Assembly (NCBI GenBank): GCA_036877525.1
Contig: JAZGTH010000075.1
Coordinates: 1,417,501 to 1,481,500, forward strand
DNA from: Chromobotia macracanthus
Lineage: Eukaryota; Chordata; Actinopteri; Cypriniformes; Botiidae
Direction of reading: 5' to 3'
DNA: 64,000 nt
Below are positions 34,141 through 48,183 of this stretch, in pieces. The position numbers were made by a program, and so were the translations under genes. Numbering within the stretch: the first letter of the stretch is position 1; every line of letters starts with the position of its first letter. Below the pieces are notes generated by a model. It had not been told where the DNA came from and did no database searches. It was given only the letters and a program-made list of their open reading frames with translations.

Positions 34141-37100
34141 CAATGTAAATATGAGTAATAACAGACATCATCTGTTGTGCATGTGAGTTTGTGACACAGG
34201 AAGTTCTCTCTCTCCTCCCTGCAGCGGATTTATCCTCTTTATCTCTTTTCTCCAGATTCTTATCACTGCCGGGAATTAATTTACAGTAAGATTCAGTGTC
34301 ATTTACAGGAAGTACAAGACTCTCACAGATAGTCTTCAGACACCGTCTCCATGGAACTCTCCAGTGTCTGGACAAGGTTTATCTGTGCTCTGATATCTGA
34401 TATCTAGATACAGACAGATGTTGTCAATTTGTTAAAAGATTTAATTGTGAGAGTCACATCATAACATGCTCATAAAGCAGTCTGTCGTAATGATACTGTT
34501 ATCTAATGTTTATTTTCATAACAGGAAAAACTAACTGTGCTGATGAGTTTTCACATAACAACATCTAGTTACTTAGTGTCTTTAAAATAAAGTTCTGCAC
34601 AGATCTGCTCAAACTTCCTTACAAGGCTGCAAATGGCCATAAATATTGTTCTTTTCTCTCGCTCTGCTTTGCTTCACTGCTGTTAAATCGCTCATCCTTC
34701 TTTCCTGGCAGTGAAACAGCAGATGTATCATGATGGAGGTAAACCGGACAGACAGTGTTTTCTTAAGAGCAGATGGACGAGTGTGTGTGTGTGTGTGAGT
34801 GTACTCACCCTCAGTCCAGTCCTTCAGTTGGAAGCATTTCACAGCAAACCAGAGGTGCACCATCTCTTCCTGTACTATAATCCCAAACACACACACTCAA
34901 AATACAACCACACAAAACAATCTATGTTATGTCTCCAATGACAGTTATGTAATTATTTCCACAGCAGAAAAAACTGATAACGAGTGTTTCTTTAATAAAA
35001 CAGTGAATTTTTTCGGAGTCACCATCTGCTTGGATGTTCTACCACTGAATCCTCTGAGAACATGAACCTCAAACATTAGACCAGGCAACTGTGATCCACA
35101 AATGTTCACACATTTCTCCAGTGACTGCTGAGAAACAGGACGTTCAGTCTTGATATTTGGCAGAAGCTGCTTGTGACCTAATTTAGTTTTAATGGCTGTC
35201 ATGGTGTTGTCCTACCTTTACCGATCTTTTGATAGTCAACAGTCTGGATTATTCACTCAGAATAAATCCTGTCACATCCTGCCCACTGTCAAGTCAATCA
35301 TAATGTCTGCACTCTTGGAGAACTTGCTCATATAAAAAAAGGTTCATATTTTAGATATTGTAAATTATATGTTTATATTACGTTTCACTTGCGTTGAGAA
35401 GAAAACAGATTCTGTTGAATGTGAACGTCACAATATGGAAAAATATATAACTTTTCAAGCAGCCCACACGGCAACGCTTGAACCTTCAGAAGACAAGCCT
35501 TAAGCAAGCAAAAAAGATTGAATGATTATGCTACAATTCGAACCCATACAAAGTTTTTAATAATCATTTTTATGCCTCTAGTTTTTTATAGACGGTGTTG
35601 GGGAAAATGAGAAGCAAGTAGAGGGCAAAGAGACAGAAAATGATTTGAGGATTTTAACCTGTATTATCTGTTTTAGCACCATGGCTCAACATGTCAGGAG
35701 CATGTGCAGTGACCTCCATGCCAGTTTCAGAGACACAAGATGAGTTTATGATGTTGACATTGTGCATATTTTGAGAAAATGTATCTGTATGTGTTCATAT
35801 TTGCAAATTTCAATCGAAAAATGTTTGAAAACATGTTCGAAAATGATGATTGTGGTGATTCAAGAAAAAAAACACTAAAACGAGTTTCACGAGAGTCACT
35901 TTCTACAAAGTATTTTATCTGGCATATTTATTTATTGATAATGATTTTCTTGGACATGCTTATATGTTTGTGACCTTCAAGGATCATGTAAATACGGTCT
36001 ATGGTACATGAACATGGTATCACTCAACATCATACTGTATGTCAAAGTACTATGGTTTTACCATCTTAGACATCACAGTTTTTGTGAGTGAAAAGACTCT
36101 GTTACTAATCATAACACTACTGATATTCCTCCTTTTTCTTAAACTTCCAGGATGGAAAAGCTCAACATTCCCTCAAGATCATTCTGATGTTCTGCTGTGT
36201 TTATGGAAGGTTGCTCGGCTGTTTTCTTTTTATTCCTCGGGGACTCTCATATCCAACTACACCAACAGAGTGTGTGTATGTGTGTTTGGACATTTACAGT
36301 GTCCTCAGGCAAAGACGAACATGAAATTAAACATTATTAATTGTGTATCTGCCGTGTGTGAGTCACTGTTGTGTGTGTGTTAGAGGGACAGAGGCACACT
36401 GGGCTTTCTCACGTTCCGTTTACAGCTGTGAGCAGCTCAAGACAAACCCATTCACTGACGTTCAACCTCTAAAGAGAGAGAGCGAGAGAGAGAGATTCAG
36501 ACTTACTGGTGCTGCTGCCATGCGACTGGGCTGCCACAGCCACATCAGACACACATGGAGGTCGCCACTGCCTCCACGCTGCACAAGCACCAGCAGTGAT
36601 GAGGAGTCACTACACACAACTACTGAATTACTGTAAAACAGTAACAGTAAAGCTGGCTCATGTCCCCATTAATAAAATAACCAGATTACAGTAACTGATT
36701 ACAGCCTGGGAAACAGTCAGTTATATAGTTTAACAGGAATCATATGAAAATGTGCCATCAGAATTCTGGAAATGATCAATCAGAATCAAGTATTCCAGAG
36801 AGCTGCGTGAGAATGATCTTTAATTCATGGTTACATAGTAGTACATGATAATCATGATAAAATAAGATAAAATAAGTAGTAAGATGATCATTACGCAAGA
36901 AAAATACAGTTTGTATGAATGAATGAAATAAACAAAGAGAGAGAGAGAGATGAGGAGTGGGGGCACAGGGACTTTAGCAGCAGAACAGTTTCAGCTTCAG
37001 TGTAAGTGAAGGGTTTGAGTGTTTTCAGAAGAATAACTGTGAAACGGGGGAATTAGAGCGTGTGTGTGTGTTAGCACAGTGACAGAACAGAAGTACTGTC

Positions 37101-38439
37101 ATGTGGCACTGAAGATCATCTGGATGTCATGTGAAGTCTGAGGCAGTGTGTAAGCGTGCACACACACACACATCCAGCATTAATCTGACACAGATGGAGG
37201 ATTTCTCGTTCACATGACCTGAAGCAACCTCACACACACACACTGTACAGTAACATTCTCAGGCTCCGCCCCCAGTCTCTGCACAGCCGTCATGCTGTGA
37301 GCACTGATGCCTCGTGGGTAATCAGACTTACTGTTAAGCTTCTCATCAACAATGATTCTGTGACGGAACCGTGAAACATCCACCAAAATATCCTGAGTGT
37401 TAAACCCACACAGATTTCGTTCTTTTTGTAACTGAGCTACAGTTACATTGCTCAGCAGGTCATAAACTCTGAACACTATATTTCATTTTTAATAACCTTG
37501 TAACCTTTTGATTCAGTCCTTTATCTTTTTGTGTTGCCCCTTGAGTCCGACAGCTGGCCGGGCTGTAACTGTAAAGTTTAATGTAAACCAGTCAAATAAG
37601 ACAGAATACAGATATGGAGGAACTGAGATTACCTGGTTCTGAGAAATTCTTTACTGGTTACTGGTGACGATATGAGAAACTTTACTTTAGTTAATGAGCT
37701 ATTGCAGGACCAAAAGTAAAGATTCACCACACTAAAACACACACACACCTGAGATCTACACTGACATGCATTCAGTAACACAAGGAATGTAGGACAACCA
37801 ACTTTACAGACCACAAAGTAACAAAATACAACAAGAGACTATTAGAGACAACAAGAGACTACTACAAAAACATACATAAATAAAGATAATTCAGACATAC
37901 AAGTTTGCTTTTATAAATATTACTTATTCACCCATTGCCTCTTGTCCCCTGTAGTTCTGGGTATTCGAGTGCTTAACCAGCAGAAGACACAGTTAATAGT
38001 GAAACAGATTCTAATTGACTCCAGAGGATGAAAGCTGCTGAAAGCTTCATGCATTCAGTTTTACTGTGGCAACGTCCCTTGTGGTGCTCCTGCAGCAGAT
38101 GTAGTTTATGTGCACAAATGTGTGTGTTGTTGTCTAAGCGTGTCAGCTTTTAACAGATGCATGTACTGTATCTCTCTCTCTCTCAGATCATTGGGGGTCA
38201 CTGAGTGGTGTTCTGTGACATCATTAGTCTGTGTCAAAGCCTGAGGGTGCAACACTTCAGCTTTGAGACACAAACAGAGAGCATGACCACAGAAACATCA
38301 ACGCACGTTAAAAGTTCAATGTGCATATGTGTTTACACACATGCAAACATCTGACATACATTTACATAAACATCTGACATGTTTCAACAAAGCCAGAACA
38401 ACTGAACATTTTATGCCGTGAGCACACAGCCACACTCTG

Positions 38440-38479
<40 letters not shown>

Positions 38480-39785
38480 CAGAAGTCAGCAAAAGACACA
38501 GAGAAGTGTGTGTGTGTGTGTGTGAGAGAGAAAGAAATTGTGAGTGATTGTCCACAAATACAGAGAAACTTGTAAAAAAATTGCTATTTAAAATAAATTG
38601 TCCACACCAAGTTCTTTAAATCTAATAAATGATTTAAAGATTTAAATGATATGAAATAATGGCAAGAGATTGTGTGAGAGTTCAGCGGGTGCGTTAGGAC
38701 AAAGTAAATCTAATTATCCTGGAAATGAAAACAATGGAAGTCAATGAGAAGTGCTTATCCCTGAGCTGAGGAAACTCACGTCGCCATCAGACACTTGGAG
38801 GGAAAAAGGAGAAAGAGGAATGAAGAGGCACATTACATAACATCAGTTCAGTGAGGACACACACACTAAAACCTTCTTCAAGCCTCTTCCATCCTCTTCA
38901 TTTGAGGCTGTATATATATCCTCACAGAACAGCAAAACGTTTGTGGTCGTCACAATGTTTTATTGACGAATATTTGTAACATTATAAGCATTACAGAGCA
39001 GATCTCAGATATGGTAATTACAGTGCAGTAAGTGAAGTAGTCTATTTCACGTGCCTCAATGCAATTTTGCCTGGCAAAAATCTTTTTTTCATTCCTTTTT
39101 CATTTTAAACGATTTACTGGAGGAACTAATTATGAGCCTTCAGGGTTTCTTAAAGGAACTAATTCTTTTAAAAGAACAGAAAAGATGTTCTCCAGATGGG
39201 TTCCAGCGTAGTATCTGAGGAACCACAAACGAGGAACTGAACATTATTTAATAATATGGTGTAGTATTATATCAGGTCTAAAGCATAGCTTGTATATTAC
39301 TGTATGTTGTATTATACAGATGTCACCTTTGTCAGCACAGTACCACATGACAAGAATCTGTTGTTTGTATTTGAACCTATATTTGAGTATGAATGTTTAC
39401 ATGCATACCTGATTTTAATTATGTAAAGACATGTTGCCACACTAAGCATGAAGATTCTGTTTTCAGTCTTAATTTGTTTATATACATAATTTGAATAAAT
39501 TAATTTATTAGCTTTATATTGGCTGGTATGAGAAAATATTTAGTATAAACCACTCAAGGACATGAGATGTTTAAAATAAATAAACTATATTCAGTAAGAT
39601 CTGCTTGAATTCTAACAGCTACATTATTTTTTCTTCATCAGACACAAAACACATCATGCTATGTTCTTCTCTGCCCTGCTAGTGCTGTCTTGACCCTCTG
39701 CCCTACGTCCATAAAAACAAATAAAACAGAAAAAAAACACACAAACATAAAATATATTAATTAATATATTATATATTAATATATG

Positions 39786-39867
<82 letters not shown>

Positions 39868-42800
39868 GAATATATAGATATTATTAATGTCACATAAATT
39901 CTTAATTCCTGACATTAAGTCAGTCAATTTAAAGTAATAAACAGGCAGAGAGAGAAATGACGACAGCTAAAGATGCACAAGCCCGGGAGAGCTAGACTAG
40001 TTTGAGGTGATACAGACGACACACAAACAGTGAGGACAAGACCGATTCTTAACAGGAAACAGAATTATTTCTCACATTCCTTGACTGTTTTCGATCAGCT
40101 ATTTTCTGCCTCCAATTCTAATCAGAATATTAGAGCAAAAAATGCTTAAATAAAAAAAGCCATAACTAATGTGATAGAAATCTAAACTTTGACACAGATT
40201 AGAACTCATGCCTACGAACAGGAACGTCACATGCTGCACATTAGAGGCACATGTAAACAACTTCACATTTACAGTCATGAACAGCAGCTGATGGACACCA
40301 GAAACACCATCATCAGATGGACCTTCTCAATAAACATCAGCCCTTCATAGTCCAAAAACAAGACAGTCACAACTTCAGTGTCATGTACTCAATTATCATG
40401 AGTTACCAGTTTAAGACCTTTAAATAAATAAATAAAAGCAGCTTTTTGCCCAGAGCACAAGAAACTTTCACAGAGAAACATTACATGTCATTTTAAACAA
40501 ACCAAAACAATGTGATGATGTAATAGGCAGACAGACAGACAGACATACAGACATACAGATAGATCTTAAAGCACACAGGTTACCACACAGACCACACATG
40601 CTCGAATGAAGCTGTAAATTATCATACAACATTTGTTGATTAATTTGAAGAATATTTAAAGGTCTTGGAAATAGTTATCAAAAACCATTAATTCAATAAC
40701 CATTAATCAATTTGAATAAACCTAAAAATAGAAAAATCACCTGCTGAAAAGTCACAAAGTCATTTTTCAAAAAGTTCTACAAATCTTCTGAGATGAACAG
40801 AATTGTATAAAAAGTAAACATCTGACATCCAGAGTGATTCCACAGATCAACTAATTCCAGCTACAGCAGAGAAACTCAAACAAAACCAATGATTTCAGAC
40901 ACTGTGGACCTTCACCAAATCCCCATCATGAACTCTCGACTCCCGTGTCACGTTTCAGATTTATTGCACAATCTCTTTGTAGTGTTAAACAGGAAACGTC
41001 CACATGCACTGAAGAGAAGCAAAAACAAGCCACAAGATCTGCAGAGGCACAAGAACAACAAATGTGCTTCACTGCAACACCTGTGCATGCGACATGTCGC
41101 ATGCGGCAGTGCTGAGACTCGGGCTGTTATTAGAATATTGCACGCTTTCTCAATCATTTTGGTTTCTGTTGTACTCAGAGAAAAACACAAACAGCAGTAA
41201 CACAATTCAGATACAAATACAACATGGCAATAGTTTAAATGTTAAATAAATAACTGATCAGTCCCTTAAGGCAATAATTGGATGAGAGAGTAATGAAAAG
41301 TGTTTCTGAATCTAGGAGATCCAAATCCATCATGTTTCAGATACCAAGATCAATAAAAATACATAATAAATGATTTTCTAACTTTTCTAAACTGAAATGA
41401 TTAACAGTCTGTTTACATTTGGAATATCTGATGTTAAACATATAAGAAACCAGATTTCACATCAGTCAGTTTAAATCTCACTGATGGATTGTAAACAGTA
41501 TTTGACATGAAAAATACAAACATTTCACTACTGCTGAAATCTTAAATTATCGTACCATTTAAATCACATAAGACAAGAAGTTCTGCTCTTTTAAATAAAT
41601 GAACGCTGTTAAATCAGTGTTTGGGAACTGGGATCACTGATCTCATATCAGTGTTTAGAGCAAAACACAGATCTGACTGAATCACACACTTTGTCGTCCA
41701 ACGTACAAGAACACACACCGTCCTTTGTAGTAACGCTGTAAACCTCAAATTCATGCATGTCTTCAGAGTCACAGCATGCCGTTGTAGTTTTGCCATTATG
41801 ATCCATCATGCAGTTCACATGAGCACAAACAAGAGTCCAGCTCTGACATACAGTAAACTGGAGCAGGAGAAGAGAAACGACACCACAGAGCTTTAAACAA
41901 ACATCTACAGACGGCACACAAAAACCCCTTAACATACATACAATACAATACAATACATACACACACAATCCTGAGCACCCTTCACATGAACAGCGTTTAA
42001 TCGTGAATCGGTCAGAGACCTGAATGCTTTCAGTGCCAAGAATCTCATGAAACGTGAAGAACAGATCTCATTTAGATTTCACACCGGAATCAAAAGAAAG
42101 AAACAAGAAAAACAACTGTCCTCAAGAAATGAACGTCTGTTTTGAGGACCATGAAGATTGTGACACTATTTTCAAGACAATTACATGCAGGTGCTACAGC
42201 AGAAACAGACATCATGTTCCTCATACAGTTTTTCATTTCTGTTTCGTTTTGAATGTTTGTAATGACAACTGGACAACTGGAAAAGTCACAAAATAAATAA
42301 ATTAACTTGACATTGTTTTCTTCCCAATAACCTGGTAGTCAAACAGACCAAGTCAATAAAGTCTCACAGACAGTTTCAAGGAGTTTGAAACGCATTTAGC
42401 CCCTGCAAGAGCAAACAGAGACATTATTCTTTGACTTCCAAGACCTTCAGCACAGCAGTATTTGAACATATGAATATCTGCTGTGGGTTCAGGAAAACAG
42501 AGCTTCACAATTGTGAAATATGCATGTACATTTGGAGGAAATGTCATATGTGGACACAAACTAGAAGAGTACTGAGAGCCTTGGAGTCTCAACATTTCAG
42601 AGGTTTCAGGAGAAGTTGATTTTCATTATTTTAGATTGTTCTTCTGTTCATCAGCCAGTAATGCGTCAGGTGCACACTGTGAAGTTCTGATACGTTTTTG
42701 CCATCTGAGACATTTTGGGGTTAAGAAAAACTTGAAGAAATTGGAGAACTTGGCATTCTGGGATGATTTAGTGTGTCATGCTCACATATCAACCATCTTT

Positions 42801-43700
42801 GTGATGAATCTTCAGCTTCTGCAGTGACAATATTTATGCAGAACAAATATGAATCCTTTCATGTTTTGATCGAACCATCAGAATTACCTTGAAGAACAAG
42901 CAGCCAACAAATTCCCTGTCTAGATAAAATTTTATTAGTGCAGGAAATTTCTGGGAATTGTGTTTTTGTGTCAGTGAGGATGTTATAACTTTGACTGATG
43001 GTGTAATGTATAATGTACAGTCTGACAGTCTCTCACTGAGCAGCAACACTCGTATGAAGCTGCAGTGTACAGCCAGCTTCAGCAGAAATACCACAACAAC
43101 TTCAAAGCTTGTGATGTATGAAGCCCTGCTGTTCTGTTCTGTGGCTTTCTGCCTAAAACTGATGCATTCCAAAGGCTGCATCATTGTATTTCATCAAACG
43201 TTCTGAAGAAAACGTTTATATTTTACTGTGTCCTGGAACCACACCAAGATGTTAAATGTGACTGTTGAACATGCCACCTGTCTACAGAAAAACACAAACT
43301 GTTCTTTTCATAAGCTGAAGAGATGTGACTGGGACTCTTTTACATCATTGCTCTGTCACCACACACGTCTTTCCTACATGCTTTGTTCTTTTCTTAAACT
43401 GTTCTTTCATCTCTCTTTTCCCGTTTCTTACTCGGAGTTTCTCTCCTCCAGCTCTGATTTTTCTTTTGTGGCTCCTTTGTTGTTTGGTTACCGGGGTTTA
43501 TTGTCACCTCAAGTTCAATGATCTTTTTATTAGTGCATTCAATGATTCACTTGAGGTGTGTTTAGTAGCAGTTCGTGTGTAGATTTCTATTAGTGCATTC
43601 ACTAATGTCTAGCTTATAAACTCTGAACTAAGACTCTCACACTGGCCTCCAGCCTCATATGTCCCTCAGAATTGTTTGTGAATATCAGTGTGTGTGTAGC
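32640..43700. other. 11-kb stretch without an assignable gene
   Basis: No exon of a known family was found between kcne4 and the slc8 3' end. The region holds microsatellites: CA at 34102-34139, CA at 38441-38478, GT at 38505-38523, TA at 39791-39860 and ACAAT at 41938-41960. Two open frames with somewhat protein-like composition (37210-37476 and 41648-41968, both minus) are listed as findings. Downstream parts may be alternative slc8 3' UTR. Confidence 0.55.
39791..39860. repeat. (TA)n microsatellite
   Basis: About 35 uninterrupted TA dinucleotides. The open frame of Tyr/Ile repeats across it is an artefact. Confidence 0.97.
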
Positions 43701-43715
43701 AGTTGTTTACTGTTG

Positions 43716-43721
43716 TTTATT
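43716..43721 (-). terminator. Polyadenylation hexamer just after the slc8 stop
   Basis: A minus-strand AATAAA begins about 12 nt after the slc8 TGA. If used, the 3' UTR would be extremely short. Further AATAAA hexamers lie downstream, near 43494 and 43525, and may be the real sites. Confidence 0.3.
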
Positions 43722-43732
43722 TTTTGAGCTGC

Positions 43733-46700
43733 TCAGAAACCCTCAATGTGGCAATAGGCTTCCAGGCTGGAGAAAAGGATGTACAGAAACCACAGACCGA
43801 GAAAGAGGAGCGAAGTGAGGAGGCGTGAGACCCGGGGGCCGCCCAGCTCTCCCCCAATAGACGGCCGGCGCCGGAACAGCAGTACAGCCATACAGATGAA
43901 GGCAAAGATGGTGAAGAGCGTGACGGAGAAGGCCAGTGAGCCAGGCTCCACCTGAAACTTCTTGCCCTTGATGGCCCAGTAAACAGCAGCCACGGACCAG
44001 GCCACACCAATGCCCAAGAACACGTTAACTGCGTTGCTGCCTGTAACGTTTCCAATAGAGGCATCTGCGTACTGATCCTGAATCGCTGCCACTTTACTGG
44101 CAAACGTGTCTGAATGAAAACAGAGAAATAACACATTCATGTATTCGAACCCATGACCTTTGCACTGTTAGCGTAATGCTCTACCCATTGACCTACAGGA
44201 AGTATATCCACAACAGTAATCTGCTTATATTTCACTCTCCCCTCAGCAAACACACACACCTGGGATAGAAGTGCCCAGAGCAACGAACACCACCGCAGTG
44301 ACCGTGTCACGAAGGCCAACGGTGCAGCCGAAATGTGACGCCAGATCTCCAATGACTGCGGTGAGAATGCCGATCACAGTGATGGACACCAGGAAGCAGG
44401 CCCAGCCGTTCCAGTATTCTGTGGGTGGAACGAACGCAAACAGAACCTTCCAGAACACTGTCAGGAAGTGCATGATGTAATCGGAGCAGGATGGGAGATG
44501 CTCCTCTCTACCCTCCTCTTCATCTTCATCCCCATCACCTGGGAATGACAGACACATTTAAACACATTAAACTTTTGTTGTGCCTTATTTTACATTTATG
44601 CATCTGGCAGACACTTTTATTCAAAGCAACTTACAGTGCATTCAAGTTATACATTTTCTTAGTACATGTGCTCCCTGGGAATCAAACCCAGAACCTTTTG
44701 CACTGCTAACGCAATTCTCTACCACTAATTCACTACAGGAGAACAATTTTAACCACAGTGTCAGAGCACACTACCAGAGGGCAGTATCGACTTCACAGAG
44801 CGATCAAAAAATCTGCATCTAGAAACTATCCAGACAGCTGCAGAGATGAATCTGTTAATTATGTTGTGTAAACTAGGCATACAGATAACTAACCTGATAA
44901 TTCTGTCATAATTCCTTTCGAAGATGAAATTAAATTCTTTGTTCTATGGTACAAAGTTTTTTGTCCTTTATTAATAAAGAGGACAAAGGCTGTCAAAAAC
45001 AACAGACCAAAACATAAACTGTTATGACTGGAATAAACATGAAGAAAATTTACATAATGACTGTTAATTATTCTTTTTCTGTTTCCACACGTTTCACACA
45101 AGTTGCTGCATGTAAGAGCCTCATTATGTGTATACCTCTGAGAATCACTGAGGGAATGAAATTAATTCAGTGTAACTCCAACATCCATCGCACATGTTCA
45201 CGCGCGCACACACTCACGGACACACAACCACGCACACTCACGCGCACACTCATGCGCACACACCTGCGCTGACAGTCACAGCCTCTACAAACTGTTCTCT
45301 CCACGAGTGTGTGCTGATCACCAGCGCCAGGTTTGTCTTCTTGATCAGCTTATCCACCGTGCTCTGAAACCCAAAAACACACACATGATCACCATCCCAC
45401 ACCACAAACCAAAGCACACATTTGTTTTGTGAGGCCACTCAGATGATCCTGTTAATGTGACCTATATCACACACTGATTAAGACAGGTAATCATCCAAAA
45501 CACAGTATGTTTAACACCCAGACAAATCATAAATGACTTTATTCATGCTAGAGGTAAATTAAAAGATCAATTACTGGAACTCACGCAAAAATCACATGAC
45601 TTTTGACCTGATTGTTCACACCTGAATTAGATACATGATGTGTTTCCTGCCTATGAAAATGGGCCGGATCAGAACTGCCCAAAACTCACAGATATGTGAC
45701 ACAGTCAAAGACACAGTTAAGGACTTTACTAATATAAGGACTTTCTCTCTGTTTCTCATCTGAAGCATTGACTTTCTCTCTGTCTCTCATCTGAAGCATT
45801 GACTTTCTCTCTGTCTCTCATCTGAAGCATTGACTTTCTCTCTGTTTCTCATCTGAAGCATTGACTTTCTCTCTGTCTCTCATCTGAAGCATTGACTTTC
45901 TCTCTGTCTCTCATCTGAAGCATTGACTTTCTCTCTGTCTCTCATCTGAAGCATTGACTTTCTCTGTTTCTCATCTGAAATATTGACTTTCTCTCTGTCT
46001 CTCATCTGAAGCATTGACTTTCTCTCTGTCTCTCATCTGAAGCATTGACTTTCTCTCTGTCTCTCATCTGAAGCATTGACTTTCTCTCTGTCTCTCATCT
46101 GAAGCATTGACTTTCTCTCTGTCTCTCATCTGAAGCATTGACTTTCTCTCTGTTTCTCATCTGAAGCATTGACTTTCTCTCTGTCTCTCATCTGAAGCAT
46201 TGACTTTCTCTCTGTCTCTCATCTGAAGCATTGACTTTCTCTCTGTCTCTCATCTGAAGCATTGACTTTCTCTGTTTCTCATCTGAAGCATTGACTTTGT
46301 CTCTGTCTCTCATCTGAAGCATTGACTTTCTCTCTGTCTCTCATCTGAAGCATTGACTTTCTCTCTGTCTCTCATCTGAAGCATTGACTTTCTCTCTGTC
46401 TCTCATCTGAAGCATTGACTTTCTCTGTTTCTCATCTGAAGCATTGACTTCGCAGCATGGGCTTCGAGGTAGTTGCTAGGTAGTTCGGGCTCAATAAAAA
46501 AGTTGTTAGGGAACTGACAGACATTTGTTCTGACGGAGTTCCAGCGCAGCGTTTCTCAGCGTTTCATTTTATATTGAATAAACATCTTTCTTGTTACGTC
46601 AAGTGCCTGAATATTTCATTGGGTAGAAATTGGGAGTGGGGGTGGGGGTGGGTCTTCAAATTTTGTTGTGGACATTGGGGGGGCCTTGAAGTAAAATTAT

Positions 46701-48142
46701 TAAGGAATATATTGTGAATATTTTATATATTTTGCACAGCCCTGTTGTTTCTGTGTTTTCAGACATGATACCTTAAATTCATAGGACTCCTCGATCACCA
46801 CCTCCAATCGGCTGTTCTCCCCCAGAATGGGCTTCCCCATCTCTGCTATCCTCCGCGCCTCCTCCTCCTCTGCACTCAACTCTGCCTCCGGACCATCTGA
46901 GAGACCACAGGAAAAGAAAGAAAGAGAGAGGATGAGCTACAATAGACAGGAAATGGAGGGCATACCCCTTCTCTGCCAATCAAAAAGACAACAGCTCGAC
47001 CAATCAATAGGACATGAATTACAACACAACACACGCACAAAACAACAGGGTTGTAAAAGGAAATCTTTGAGAGATGTTCTGGATGTTGGAATGCCTCAAT
47101 GTAATATTGCAGATTTTATTTGCCACAGCTTAGAACTACTCAGAAAGTTGAAGGTCTTTTACTGCAAAGATGTGACAGTGAAATTTCCATCATTTTGGAT
47201 TTTGTCAGATCAACTGGTTTTGATGTTTAAAAGAGAAAAGTTTTTTTCAGAAAATATTTGGAATGTCATACTCAGCTGCCTTGGTGTAAAAACAGTTTTA
47301 AAGGAACAATAAAATGTCACAGGTTCCTCAGATGCCCCAACTTCACTTTTCATACCATATAAGTCTAAGTTAATATATACAGTTTTATGCAGTGCATGAA
47401 CTTTTGTATTTCACAGAATACGAAATTTCACAGCTTTTTGGAAAGACATGGGTTTTATGAAAATGATGAAATTTTACCGTTCTGTTAAAGTTTGTTTGTA
47501 GATGCCTGTAAAATCTGTAAAATAAATGAATAAATGGGACTTCAAGAGGCCCACAGAGATCTTAATTCAGTGTTTCTCCAGCTGCATTCCTTCAGTGACC
47601 TCCTCTTACTCTCTTTTAATACTCTGATCCTGCTGTTGAGATGGTGATCGTGTCTCTCACAGGGTCAAACAGCTTTAAATGGCCTGCCTGCTCTGGCTGG
47701 AGTGTTTGAATGAGGGTTAGTGGACAGAAGTCAGAGGTGATTCAGAGATGATCTGAGACCTTACCTTCATTCAGCAGCAGGGCTGCGTGATGTAAGAGGG
47801 ACAAGAGAGATGGAGTTAGTGCTGGAGATGAGTTTACTCCATTAATAAACACACACACACGTTTATATAGTATGTTCTCGGTTGTTTTTGTATGTGTCAT
47901 GTTTTAGGTGTCAGATAATGGAATGATTTTGGAATTCTGTTATGGTGCAGAATAACCTCTGCATACATTCATATGTCCACATGCCAAATAAATCTCTGAA
48001 AACCTTTACAGAGCTGATCTCCAGTCACACACCTGATATTCCTCTCTTCAACCAGCGAGGTTCCTCAAGAACGATGAAGAAGTTTTCATGTTTCTCGTAC
48101 TCCTCATCATCAATGATCCTCACCTGAAGAGTCTGACTGCAC

Positions 48143-48183
<41 letters not shown>

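Noticed and set aside
44142..44741. Genuine tRNA genes
   Set aside because: The tRNA-like sequences have degenerate A and B boxes and one continues into a teleost SINE tail, so they are SINEs rather than functional tRNAs.
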